Positions 1 through 7,967 of a stretch of 49,821 nucleotides of DNA are shown here, piece after piece. Every line of letters starts with the position of its first letter. The stretch's first letter is position 1. Position numbers and translations under genes: made by a program. Source of the stretch: Streptomyces hirsutus (GTDB lineage: Bacteria > Actinomycetota > Actinomycetes > Streptomycetales > Streptomycetaceae); the NCBI RefSeq assembly GCF_001418415.1, contig NZ_LIQT01000205.1:1-49821 (forward strand), written 5' to 3'. Below the pieces are notes generated by a model. That model was not told the DNA's origin and ran no database searches. It worked only from the letters and a program-made list of their open reading frames with translations.

Positions 1-82
1 CCAGGGTCACATGGCGGGCGGGGCCGTAGGACGGTCGGAAAAGCGCGCGACACCTCCCGAGGGGGCGACCTACGGTGAAACC

Positions 83-1354
83 ATGACCCCCAGCGCCGGA
101 ACGCCCCGCACCGACATCGACGTACGCCCGATCACCGAGACCGAGTTCGCCGACTGGAACCGGGCCCTGAACACCGGGTTCCTGCGGGAGCCCACCCCCT
201 CTCCGGAGGTCCTCGACACCCGCCGTCTGCAGTTCCTGCCGGGCCGGTCACTGGGGGCCTTCGACGGCGGCCGCTGCGTCGCCACGTTCCGTTCCTTCCC
301 GCAGGACATCACCGCGGTCGGCGGGGCCGCCGTGCCCGCCGACGCCATAACGAACGTCACCGTCAGCCCCACACACCGCCGGTGCGGTCTGCTCACCCGC
401 ATGATGGCGCAGGACCTCGCCGCCGCGAAGGAGCGCGGCGACGTCGTCGCGACCCTCATCGCCGCCGAATACCCCATATACGGCCGCTACGGCTTCGGCC
501 CCGCCACCTGGGCCACCGAGTGGACCGTCGACGTCCCGCGCACCGGCCTCGACCCGCGCCGGTCCCGCCCGGAGGACGGCGGACGGGTGGACCTCGTGGA
601 CGCGGAGGACGTGCGCAAGCTCGGCCCGGAGCTGCACGAGCGGCTGCGCGGGATCCAGCCGGGCGCGGTCAGCCGGAGCGACCTGTGGTGGAAGACCGCC
701 ACCGGCGCCGTGCACGTCCCCCCGACGTGGAACGAGCCCTACTTCGCCGTGTACCGCTCGGCGGACGGCGAGGTCGAGGGACTGGTCTCCTACACGGCGG
801 ACGACAAGTGGAGCGACTCCAAGCAGCCGTTGAACACGGCGCGGGTGGACTGGCTGCTCGCGGTGAGCCCGGCCGCGGAACGGGCGCTGTGGCGCTACCT
901 GTGCTCGATCGACTGGATCGCGAAGGTGAAGAGCGGCTGGCGGGCCCCCGACGACCTGCTCCCCTTCCTCCTGCCCGACCCGCGCGCCGCCGCCGTGACG
1001 ACGTACGCGGACTGGCTGTGGGTGCGCCTCCTGGACGTCGTACGGGCGCTGGAGGCCCGGACGTACGAGGCGGCCGGATCGCTGGTGCTGGAGGTGGCCG
1101 ACGGTGCGGGGCTGGCCGGCGGGCGCTACCGACTCCAGGCGTCGGCGGACGGCACCGGGACGTGCGCGGCGACCACCGAGGACGCCGATCTGACCCTGGA
1201 CGTCGCCGAGTTGGCGACACTGTGGCTGGGCGACGAGTCGGCGGTGCGGCTGGCGGCGCTGGGCCGGGTCCGGGAAGAACGAGCGGGCGCCGCCCGTGAG
1301 GCCGACGCCCTGCTGCGTACGTCCAGGCGTCCATGGTGCCCGGACCTGTTCTGA
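83..1354 (+). CDS. Eis-family GNAT N-acetyltransferase
   Basis: Predicted cytoplasmic acetyl-CoA-dependent N-acetyltransferase of the Eis family. Eis enzymes acetylate amines, including aminoglycosides, at several positions. The 423-residue length fits the family layout of two GNAT folds plus a C-terminal SCP2-like domain. Visible are the acetyl-CoA motif region [17 protein letters not shown] (about residues 93-108), the Eis signature [16 protein letters not shown] (about 128-143) with the tyrosine that acts as general acid in the family, and a C-terminal Phe (ends CPDLF), whose carboxylate is the catalytic base in mycobacterial Eis. I chose ATG 83 because the protein begins aligning with the family just after it; an in-frame ATG at 11 would add 24 unconserved residues. 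The natural substrate is unknown. It is followed by a strong hairpin and looks monocistronic. Confidence 0.86.
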   Translation: MTPSAGTPRTDIDVRPITETEFADWNRALNTGFLREPTPSPEVLDTRRLQFLPGRSLGAFDGGRCVATFRSFPQDITAVGGAAVPADAITNVTVSPTHRRCGLLTRMMAQDLAAAKERGDVVATLIAAEYPIYGRYGFGPATWATEWTVDVPRTGLDPRRSRPEDGGRVDLVDAEDVRKLGPELHERLRGIQPGAVSRSDLWWKTATGAVHVPPTWNEPYFAVYRSADGEVEGLVSYTADDKWSDSKQPLNTARVDWLLAVSPAAERALWRYLCSIDWIAKVKSGWRAPDDLLPFLLPDPRAAAVTTYADWLWVRLLDVVRALEARTYEAAGSLVLEVADGAGLAGGRYRLQASADGTGTCAATTEDADLTLDVAELATLWLGDESAVRLAALGRVREERAGAAREADALLRTSRRPWCPDLF

Positions 1355-1475
1355 GCGCTGCCGCGCTCCCTCGGTGTCGTTCGCTCCTCCTCCCTCTCGT
1401 CCGGCGGGTGTCCGTGCATCCGTAGCCGTTCTTGCCGTTCTTGCTGTTCAGTTGTGGTTGTTGTGCTGGTGCTGA

Positions 1476-1519
1476 CCGACCGGGTTCCCGGCTCCCCTCC
1501 GGAAGGGAAGCCCGGTCGG
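1476..1519. terminator. Strong hairpin downstream of the Eis-like gene
   Basis: Arms CCGACCGGGTTCCC (1476-1489) and GGGAAGCCCGGTCGG (1505-1519) pair with one bulged base around a 15-nt loop. No U-tract follows, as is usual in Streptomyces. Apart from this hairpin and the promoter at 1588-1690, I see no gene in 1355-1690. Confidence 0.6.
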
Positions 1520-1587
1520 CGGCTCGAGGAGTGGTCCCCACCGTCACCGTGATGGCCAACCTCCTGGGAGGTCCGACCATGTTGCTC

Positions 1588-1690
1588 AAGTTGGCGACCA
1601 ACTTCTTTTAAGTTATCTCCGCTTGGATGCGGCTCATAACCACCTTTCCGTGAACTGCCAAAAGATGGCGAGAAGTTGTAGGGTTTCGGC
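1588..1690 (+). promoter_or_regulatory. Operator/leaderless promoter of first GntR paralogue
   Basis: A perfect palindrome AAGTTGG-CGA-CCAACTT lies at 1588-1604. A second, nested palindrome lies at 1653-1677 (AACT-GCCA-AAAGA-TGGC-GAGA-AGTT). Immediately after it TAGGGT (1679-1684) sits 6 nt before the GTG start at 1691, which is the spacing expected for a -10 box of a leaderless transcript. There is no Shine-Dalgarno sequence. The same elements occur at the same distances before the second GntR gene. The -35 box is not obvious. Confidence 0.6.
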
Positions 1691-2629
1691 GTGGACCCGG
1701 AATACGCCCCCGTCAATGGACGGAAGAGGCCCCAGCGGCCACAGAGGACACATCGCGAGGTGGCCGACGAGTTGCGCGCCCGGATCAGGTCCGGGGAGCT
1801 GCGACCTGGCCAGCGCATGCCCACTCAGGCGAAGCTCGCGGACGAGTTCGGCGTCGAGCGCGGTGCCGTACGCCAGGCGCTGCGCATCCTGCAGTCCGAG
1901 CAGTTGCTCACCAACGTCGCCAAGGGCGCCCCGGCGACCGTCGCCGGCCACCCCGGCAGTGCGCTGACCGGGCCGGAAGCGCCGCCCCGGCCCACCACGG
2001 CGGCCCTCACCCCCCGTATCGCCGCCGCCTTCGAGGCCGAGCACGTCCAGATCGACGCCGTCTGCCTGACCGCGATATCCCTCACCCTCGCCATCGGCGA
2101 ACCGCTGCGCCAGATCCATGCCGGGCGGATGAAACCGGCCAAGGTCGACGTCCGCGTCCTGCTGCCCGGCCGGAACATCGACCTCGCCTTCCCGGTGGCG
2201 GTCGAGGACTCCGCCGACGGCCGGCGCGGCGGCCGTCACGGCGGCCGCGGCGACGACCCCGTGCACGAGCGGTGGCTGGCGATGCGCAACGCCCAGGGGC
2301 AGGTGCTCCGGCACAGTCTGCTCGCCCTGCGCGCCACCCACGGCATCGACGTGCGGGTCTCCTTCCGGGCGCTGCCCTTCACCCCGCCGGTGAAGCTGTA
2401 CCTGCTCAATGGCGTGGAGGCGTTGTTCGCCTACTACACGCTGTCCCGCAGCGAGGCGCAGATCGACCAGGAGAACGTCCAGACGTACGACGCGCAGGGC
2501 ACCCGCTCCGCGCTGTTCGCGTTCGAGCAGGGCGCCGGGATGCGGGACAGCGCCTTCGTGACGCAGTCCCGGCTGTGGTTCGACGCGTTGTGGGAGACGA
2601 TCAGTTCGGAGTTGCAGCTCACGAGCTGA
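1691..2629 (+). CDS. GntR-type winged-helix regulator (paralogue 1)
   Basis: DNA-binding regulator of 312 residues. Residues about 20-85 form a GntR-type winged helix: VADELRARIRSGELRPGQRMPTQAKLADEFGVERGAVRQALRILQ, with the typical P-T/S-Q-x-LA-x-EFGV pattern. The C-terminal half (about 100-310) is not a recognisable FadR, HutC or MocR effector domain. It is clearly shared with the gene at 3034 (for example VHERWLxMRNAQxQVLxHxL and THGIDVxVxFRALPFTPPxKLYLLNG). The GTG start at 1691 has no ribosome binding site but lies 6 nt after a -10-like TAGGGT, so translation is probably leaderless. A low-complexity Gly/Arg insertion (about residues 176-188, DGRRGGRHGGRG) is absent from the paralogue. The ligand is unknown; autoregulation through the upstream palindromes is likely. 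Confidence 0.82.
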   Translation: MDPEYAPVNGRKRPQRPQRTHREVADELRARIRSGELRPGQRMPTQAKLADEFGVERGAVRQALRILQSEQLLTNVAKGAPATVAGHPGSALTGPEAPPRPTTAALTPRIAAAFEAEHVQIDAVCLTAISLTLAIGEPLRQIHAGRMKPAKVDVRVLLPGRNIDLAFPVAVEDSADGRRGGRHGGRGDDPVHERWLAMRNAQGQVLRHSLLALRATHGIDVRVSFRALPFTPPVKLYLLNGVEALFAYYTLSRSEAQIDQENVQTYDAQGTRSALFAFEQGAGMRDSAFVTQSRLWFDALWETISSELQLTS

Positions 2630-2637
2630 CGTCTCCC

Positions 2638-2657
2638 CGCCCCCTGCGCAGGGGGCG
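2638..2657. terminator. Bidirectional terminator between convergent genes
   Basis: A perfect palindrome centred on TGCGCA (CGCCCCC...GGGGGCG arms) lies 8 nt after the first GntR stop and 17 nt before the stop of the minus-strand membrane gene. It can serve both convergent genes. Confidence 0.65.
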
Positions 2658-2674
2658 CGGCACGTACGGGTGGT

Positions 2675-2863
2675 TCAGAGTGCGGGCCGCGTCACCAGCA
2701 GTGCGAGCAGGAGGGCGCCGGCGGAGCTGACGCCCGGACTGCGGGCCTTGATGCCGACGGTGAGCAGCAGCAGTCCGATGATGCCGGCGATGCCGTACTT
2801 CCATTCGACGTACTGCTCGAGGGTGACGACGAGGATCGCGGAGATGAGAGCGAGGACTGGCAC
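2675..2863 (-). CDS. Small membrane protein (62 aa)
   Basis: Hypothetical 62-residue membrane protein. It reads VPVLALISAILVV, then a short polar segment EQYVEWKYG, then IAGIIGLLLLTVGI, a polar turn KARSPG and a last hydrophobic stretch SAGALLLALLV, so two or three membrane helices. GTG 2863 is chosen because AAGGGGG precedes it by about 6 nt; longer in-frame starts lack this site and run into the neighbouring operator. It is divergent from the second GntR gene across about 170 bp and convergent with the first, so it may be a target of either regulator. Function unknown. A degraded look-alike may lie at 4673-4840. Confidence 0.62.
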   Translation of the reverse strand: MPVLALISAILVVTLEQYVEWKYGIAGIIGLLLLTVGIKARSPGVSSAGALLLALLVTRPAL

Positions 2864-2930
2864 GATGTTCCCCCTTCGTGCTACTTCGTGCTTTCCTGTG
2901 GGCGGAAGCGGAACTTCCGCCAACTCGGTC

Positions 2931-3033
2931 AAGTTGGTTACCAACTCTAGCTATGTTGTCCCCACTTGGCAGGTGCTTATAAACAACTTTCAAACAACTC
3001 CCCATAGATGGGTCAGAGTTGTAGCGTTTGGTC
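2931..3033 (+). promoter_or_regulatory. Operator/leaderless promoter of second GntR paralogue
   Basis: AAGTTGG-TTA-CCAACT lies at 2931-2946, exactly 103 bp before the GTG start, the same distance as in the first paralogue. A nested palindrome follows (ACAACTC...GAGTTGT enclosing CCCATAGATGGG, about 2994-3021). TAGCGT at 3022-3027 is 6 nt from GTG 3034. The region also separates this gene from the divergent membrane-protein gene. Confidence 0.62.
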
Positions 3034-3909
3034 GTGACTCAGGAGAACGTCGCCGTGGATGACAACAGCAGGAACTCGCCCCAGGAGATCGCCGACATCC
3101 TGCGCGAACGTATCCGCGCCGGGGAGCTCAGGGCCGGCGAACGCCTGCCCACCCAGGCCGAGCTCGCCGAGGAGTTCGGCGTGGAACGCGGCGTCGTCCG
3201 CCAGGCACTGCGCGTTCTCGCGGACGACGGTCTGCTGAGCAACGTCAGCAAGGGCAGCCCGCCCCGGATCGCCGAGCCGGCCCCCGCGTCGGGCGAGCCC
3301 CAGCCGACCATGGTCGGTCTCGCCCCCCGTCTCACCGAGGCCTTCTCCACGCCGCACGTCCGTATCGACGTCGTGTCCCACACCTCCGAGACGCTGATGG
3401 TCGCCGTCGGTGAACCCGTCCGGCTGATCCACGAGGGCAGACTCCGCCCCGAGTCGATCGAGTTCCGCGTCCTCCTGCCGTCCCGGACCATCAACCTGGC
3501 CTTCCCCGTCCTGGTCGACGAGAACGCCGGCGACGACGACCCGGTCCACGAGCGCTGGCTGCAGATGCGCAACGCCCAGGCCCAGGTGCTCCAGCACAAC
3601 CTGCAGTCCGTCCGCCACACCCACGGCATCGACGTCCACGTCAGGTTCCGCGCCCTGCCCTTCACCCCGCCGATGAAGCTCTACCTGCTCAACGGCCAGG
3701 AGGCGCTGATCGGTTACTACATGCTCGCCAGGCGCGAGGAGGAGTGGGGCACCCAGACCCTGGACATGTACGACGCCCTCGGCTCCCAGTCCCTGCTCTT
3801 CTCCTTCAGCAAGCAGGCCGGACAGCGGGACCAGGCGTTCGTGGAGGAATCCCAGAAGTGGTTCGACGCCCTCTGGGAAACCATCACCACGGACCTGACA
3901 CTCTCCTAG
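3034..3909 (+). CDS. GntR-type winged-helix regulator (paralogue 2)
   Basis: A 291-residue paralogue of the regulator at 1691. The winged helix spans about residues 15-80 (EIADILRERIRAGELRAGERLPTQAELAEEFGVERGVVRQALRVL). The same C-terminal domain follows, with VHERWLQMRNAQAQVLQHNL and THGIDVHVRFRALPFTPPMKLYLLNG. GTG 3034 is preferred over an in-frame TTG at 3028 because it sits 6 nt after the TAGCGT -10-like element and neither has a Shine-Dalgarno sequence. The stop codon overlaps a GTG of the downstream HAD gene (TAGTG), so the two are probably cotranscribed and coupled. The regulator may sense the substrate or product of that hydrolase; this is inference. Confidence 0.82.
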   Translation: MTQENVAVDDNSRNSPQEIADILRERIRAGELRAGERLPTQAELAEEFGVERGVVRQALRVLADDGLLSNVSKGSPPRIAEPAPASGEPQPTMVGLAPRLTEAFSTPHVRIDVVSHTSETLMVAVGEPVRLIHEGRLRPESIEFRVLLPSRTINLAFPVLVDENAGDDDPVHERWLQMRNAQAQVLQHNLQSVRHTHGIDVHVRFRALPFTPPMKLYLLNGQEALIGYYMLARREEEWGTQTLDMYDALGSQSLLFSFSKQAGQRDQAFVEESQKWFDALWETITTDLTLS

Positions 3910-4682
3910 TGACTTCTGATGCGACGCGGACCGAACCGGTGACACACGAGACCGAGAACGACCAGAAGGACCTCAACGACCCGGACGGACTGAAGGAACT
4001 GATCAGCGGCGCCCGTGTCGTGCTGTGGGACTTCGACGGGCCCATCTGCCGCCTCTTCGCGGGCCACTCGGCGGAGCGGGTGGCGACGGACCTCGTCGAG
4101 TGGCTGGAGGGCCGGGGCCTGCACGGCCTGCTCACGGAGCCCGAACGCGAGTCGCTGGACCCGCACGCGGTGCTCCGCGCCGTCGACCGCAGACACCCGG
4201 GCAGCGACCTGGTGGCCGAGCTGGAGGCGCGGCTCACCCAGGAGGAAATGCTGGCCGCCTCCTCGGCCCGGCCCACCCCCTACGCCGACCCGCTGATCCG
4301 CACCTGGACCGCGGTGGGCCCCCGGCCGGCCATCGCGACGAACAACTCCCCCCGCGTGGTCCGCAAGTACCTCACCGACCGCGGCCTCCTCGGCTGCTTC
4401 GCCCCCCACATCTACGGCCGCACCCAGCAGCTCAGCCGGCTCAAGCCGGACCCCCACTGCATCAACCGCGCCCTGAACGCCATGGGCGCAGCCCCGGACT
4501 CCGCCCTGATGATCGGCGACACCCCCTCCGACTTCCACGCCGCCACGGCGGCCGGCGTGCCCTTCCTCGGCTACGCCCGCAACGAGGACAAGGAAAAGGT
4601 CCTGCAAGCCGCGGGCGCCACCGTGATCCTGCCCTCCCTGGCACCTGTCCTCGCCCTGCTCCGCACGGCACCTCAGGCCTGA
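3909..4682 (+). CDS. HAD-superfamily hydrolase
   Basis: Predicted cytoplasmic Mg2+-dependent phosphatase or phosphotransferase, 257 residues, HAD type I (phosphoglycolate phosphatase-like). Motif I is LWDFDGPIC (about residues 39-47, nucleophile in DFDGP). Motif II is ATNNSP (about 143). The motif III lysine is in LKPDP (about 178). Motif IV is GDTPSDFHAA (about 203-212). A helical cap lies between motifs I and II. The start is either GTG 3909, overlapping the upstream stop, or GTG 3939; neither has a clear ribosome binding site, which fits translational coupling. Substrate unknown; some HAD proteins beside GntR regulators act on sugar or nucleotide phosphates. Confidence 0.82.
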   Translation: MTSDATRTEPVTHETENDQKDLNDPDGLKELISGARVVLWDFDGPICRLFAGHSAERVATDLVEWLEGRGLHGLLTEPERESLDPHAVLRAVDRRHPGSDLVAELEARLTQEEMLAASSARPTPYADPLIRTWTAVGPRPAIATNNSPRVVRKYLTDRGLLGCFAPHIYGRTQQLSRLKPDPHCINRALNAMGAAPDSALMIGDTPSDFHAATAAGVPFLGYARNEDKEKVLQAAGATVILPSLAPVLALLRTAPQA

Positions 4683-4840
4683 AGCGTCAGCGGGGCCGAC
4701 AGCAGGGCGGCGCCGACGGCACGCCCGTCCTGCCGAGTCCGCGCCCACACGCCGATGAGGAGCAGGACCGCCGGGCCGACCACGCCGAGCGCGGTCTCCG
4801 CGGCCGGTCCCGGCAACAGTTCCCCGAGCCCCGCACCGGC
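4673..4840 (-). pseudogene. Possible remnant of a small membrane protein
   Basis: On the minus strand, about 45 residues ending ALGVVGPAVLLLIGVWARTR...AVGAALLSAPLTLQA follow the hydrophobic pattern of the 62-residue protein at 2675-2863, including a xxARxx turn between two hydrophobic stretches. There is no convincing start codon or ribosome binding site, and it overlaps the HAD stop by 10 bp. I read it as a degraded copy, with chance resemblance possible. The rest of 4841-5246 shows only a 13-bp tandem duplication (5135-5160, unit GCGCCACTCCGTC) and no gene. Confidence 0.28.
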
Positions 4841-5246
4841 AGCCGCCCACCCGCGGTGACGGTCGTTCCTTCCGTCGCAGCGCGATCCGGCCGAGGAACT
4901 CGGTGCCTCCCGCGACACGGTTGACACGGTGCACCGGCATGCGGCACTGGTCCGAATCGGTGGGGAATCCGCTCTCCACCGATGGTTGATCCGGTTTCCG
5001 CCCGCCTTCCGATAGCATGCCCGCACCGACTGAGCAAACGCTCTCCCGCGTTCGTACAAGAGGCTGACAAGCCAACCTGGAACGAGCTTGCGCGCCCTCA
5101 CGCAGCAGGGGGCCAACCGCCTGTGCCGCCCAGCGCGCCACTCCGTCGCGCCACTCCGTCGCGCGACCCTCGTCGCGCGTGACACCGGCCTCGTGCTTAC
5201 CGTTTGCCATGTCGTGACTCCCCCTTCCGCGCTTCCGGAGTGGCCA

Positions 5247-7439
5247 GTGGGCGCATCGTCCCTTCCCCGTCCCGCCCCCGGGGGACGTCCCGCGCCCGAC
5301 CAGGGACACCGCGCCTTCTTCGACCTGGCCGTGCGGACGGGACAGGCGATCGGTGGCCACCACCACCAGAACTACGTCGTGCCGGTCACACCGGCCATGG
5401 CGAGGCCGCTCGGCCGTGCGGCCGGTACGCCGGTGACCGTGCGGGTCCGGCGTGCCGACGCGCTGCCGGTGGTGATCAGGACGTGGCGGAACGAGCAGGA
5501 GATCCTCGACGCCGTCAGGAGGACCCTGCCGCACGTGCCGGAGGTCCTGGCCAGGGGACACGGGTTCGCGATCCACAGCCATGTGCAGGGAGTCCCGCTC
5601 TCCCGCGTCTGCGGAAACGACAAACCCGTCGACACCCTGATGGTCCAGGAGATGGCCCGCCTGCTGGCCGAAACGGCCCAGGTGCGCCGCACCGGGCTCC
5701 CCCCGCTGCCGTCCGTCTGGCCCAGCAACGACACCGACAGCCAGGGCTTTCTGCGTACGCTGGCCCGTCTCGCGGACCAGCAGATCAGGAAGCCCCACCG
5801 GAAGTCGTTCGGAGGGCTGTTCGCGGCACTCGGCGTTCCCGAGGACGCCCTGACCGCGTTGGCCGAACGGGTGCCCGCCATGGCCCGGCGACCGTACAGT
5901 CTGCTCCACGCCGACCTGCACCGCGACAACGTGATCGTGTCGTACCCCGGTGACCTGTCACTCGTCCGCGTCGACTGGGAGCTGGCCACCTACGGTGACC
6001 CGCTGCACGACCTGGCGACCCATCTCGTGCGGATGCGGTACCCGGAACACCAGCGGTCCGCAGTGGTCGACGCCTGGGCGGACGCCATGCGGGAGGTCCG
6101 TCCGGCCGCGGTCAACGGGCTGGGCAAGGACCTGCGCCACTACCTGGCCTTCGAGCGGGCCCAGTCCGTGTACCCCGACGTCATGCGGGCGGCGCGGTCC
6201 CTGGAGGAATCGTTCACCCAGAAGAAGCTGGACGAGGCGGTGGCGGAGGTGCGCAGGGCGCTGGAGGCGGCGTCCGAACCGCTGCGGCTCAGGAGCGTGC
6301 CGGGGGAGCGGGAGATCGAACGTGCGCTGTTCCGCCGGCTGGCGGCCCACGACGACAGCGACCACCGCACCGGGCGCGGCCCGAGCGCCAGAGCCTTCAC
6401 CTGGGAACCGGACCGGCGCCTCGAGCAGCCCGCGGACTTCCCCGGGTCCGCGGTGCGGGAGGCCCTGGCGCTCGAGGGGGCGGCTCCGGCCGACCGCGTC
6501 TTCAAGGGCACCGCCCACCTCAACACGGTGGTGCGGGTGCCGAGCACCGGCCGCCTCGTGGTCGTCCGCCGGAAGCTGCCCGACGTATGCGGCCGGGAAC
6601 GCGGCATCCTCAGCGAGCACGCCGTTCTGCGGCTCATCGAACAAGCGCCCGTCCCGGTGGCCGCGCCGAGAACCCTGGCGCTCGGAGTCAGCCACCCGGA
6701 CGATCCCTTCGCCATCCACACCTACGAGGGCCCGGCCGATGCCGACCGCCCTCCGAACCACCCGGTCAACGGCCTGCTGCCGCACGAGGCGGACGGTCTC
6801 GTGGACCAGCTCCGCGCCCTGACACGGGTGGACTGCACACCACTCGATCCGCTGGTCGGGGCGGCAGGGTTCTACCCCTCGCTCAAAGACCAACTGGTCC
6901 TGCTGGTGGCCGAACTGCCGGAGAAGTCACAACGGTTGGCGCGGTATCTCGGGCTGCCGGACGCCGACCGCCTTCGGCAGATCCTGTCCCGCCACGAGGT
7001 GAGCCACCGCAAACTCTCCCTGCTGCACGGCGATCTCAACCCGTGGAACCTGGTGCGCAGGGACGACGCCTTCGCGCTGACCATCATCGACTGGGAGATG
7101 GCCCTGGTCGGCGACCCCCTCTACGACCTGGTGCGCCACATGCACCTGACACCCACCCGCCCGGAGATCCGCGACCGGATGTTCCGCCGCTGGGAACGCC
7201 GGCTGGCACCCGAGTGCACCCGCGACTGGCAGAAGGACTGGCAGGTGTACCGCCGGCTGGAGATCGTGCGCTCCGCCTACATCGACCTCGACCGCATCGT
7301 GACCGGAGCGAGCCTGGACGCCCCCAACGTCCGGCGCGCGGTGGACTCCTACGCCATGACGCTGGCGGTGGCGATCGGAACGCTGGGCCTGCCGTTCCGC
7401 AGCACCGCCGCTCCCCGTCTTGCCCGTGCCCTGGCGTAG
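5247..7439 (+). CDS. Tandem aminoglycoside-phosphotransferase-fold kinase
   Basis: Cytoplasmic ATP-dependent small-molecule kinase, unusual in carrying two APH-family (choline kinase/aminoglycoside phosphotransferase fold) domains in one 730-residue chain. The first has Brenner-type catalytic loop HADLHRDN (about 221-228) and Mg-binding DWE (about 243-245, VDWELATYGDPLHDL). The second has HGDLNPWN (about 594-601) and DWEM (about 615-618, IDWEMALVGDPLYDL). Each half also has its own N-lobe Lys/Arg candidate (VVIRTWR; LVVVRRKL), so both may be active. GTG 5247 is chosen for the CGGAG at 5236-5240; an in-frame GTG 5214 and TTG 5088 are alternatives. Substrate unknown: it may modify an antibiotic, a sugar or an amino alcohol. 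Confidence 0.78.
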   Translation: MGASSLPRPAPGGRPAPDQGHRAFFDLAVRTGQAIGGHHHQNYVVPVTPAMARPLGRAAGTPVTVRVRRADALPVVIRTWRNEQEILDAVRRTLPHVPEVLARGHGFAIHSHVQGVPLSRVCGNDKPVDTLMVQEMARLLAETAQVRRTGLPPLPSVWPSNDTDSQGFLRTLARLADQQIRKPHRKSFGGLFAALGVPEDALTALAERVPAMARRPYSLLHADLHRDNVIVSYPGDLSLVRVDWELATYGDPLHDLATHLVRMRYPEHQRSAVVDAWADAMREVRPAAVNGLGKDLRHYLAFERAQSVYPDVMRAARSLEESFTQKKLDEAVAEVRRALEAASEPLRLRSVPGEREIERALFRRLAAHDDSDHRTGRGPSARAFTWEPDRRLEQPADFPGSAVREALALEGAAPADRVFKGTAHLNTVVRVPSTGRLVVVRRKLPDVCGRERGILSEHAVLRLIEQAPVPVAAPRTLALGVSHPDDPFAIHTYEGPADADRPPNHPVNGLLPHEADGLVDQLRALTRVDCTPLDPLVGAAGFYPSLKDQLVLLVAELPEKSQRLARYLGLPDADRLRQILSRHEVSHRKLSLLHGDLNPWNLVRRDDAFALTIIDWEMALVGDPLYDLVRHMHLTPTRPEIRDRMFRRWERRLAPECTRDWQKDWQVYRRLEIVRSAYIDLDRIVTGASLDAPNVRRAVDSYAMTLAVAIGTLGLPFRSTAAPRLARALA

Positions 7440-7521
7440 GTGGACCATAAATCCTCCGAAAGCCGCTGCGAAGAACGGCAGGTGAGGCCCCGTCGGCCGC
7501 TGTGCGCGGAGGTGGTTCGGC

Positions 7522-7803
7522 ATGCCGGAGCGCGTGAACGGGGCAGCGGACGGAGGGGTGGTGGGGCAGCGACCGCGGCGTTTCCAGGAACGCTTCGAGC
7601 CCGCGGTGACCCGCGTCGTCCTGCCGGCCATCTGCGTGACCGGGCTGACCGCGCAGTTCGTCCAGCCCGTGGGGGACGCCCTGGAGGGCAAGGCATTCCT
7701 CGGCGGTGCCCTGTTCAGCCTGGTCGCCCACGTCCTCTACGACGACGTGACGTCACGGTCCTCGTCGATGCGGCTTCCGACGCCTGGGACGTATCCGCGG
7801 TGA
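7522..7803 (+). CDS. Small putative membrane protein, possibly truncated
   Basis: A 93-residue hypothetical protein. It has a charged N-terminus and two hydrophobic stretches, VTRVVLPAICVTGLTAQFV (about 29-47) and AFLGGALFSLVAHVLY (about 58-73), so two membrane helices. The tail DDVTSRSSSMRLPTPGTYPR looks unlike a conserved end. ATG 7522 is well supported by GGAGGTGG about 7 nt upstream. Its N-terminal part resembles the membrane anchor of longer Streptomyces proteins, so the gene may have lost its 3' portion; I cannot assign a family. It could be cotranscribed with the kinase 82 nt upstream. Confidence 0.5.
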   Translation: MPERVNGAADGGVVGQRPRRFQERFEPAVTRVVLPAICVTGLTAQFVQPVGDALEGKAFLGGALFSLVAHVLYDDVTSRSSSMRLPTPGTYPR

Positions 7804-7967
7804 GTCATCAGACGCCTCCCGCTGCGGAGTGCTTGTCAGGGCCGAAAATCCCGTGCCACCATCCCGAGTCGTCGTATGTCGTGAGTCTTTCCGCGCCGGA
7901 GGTCTGATGACCGCCGGTGCGAGAGCGCTGTATCCGGGGCTTCTCCCGGGACCCGGACGGGAGTCAT

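Noticed and set aside
3906-5921. A 671-residue minus-strand frame
   Set aside because: It is antisense to the HAD and tandem kinase genes, with no domain, start or ribosome binding site.
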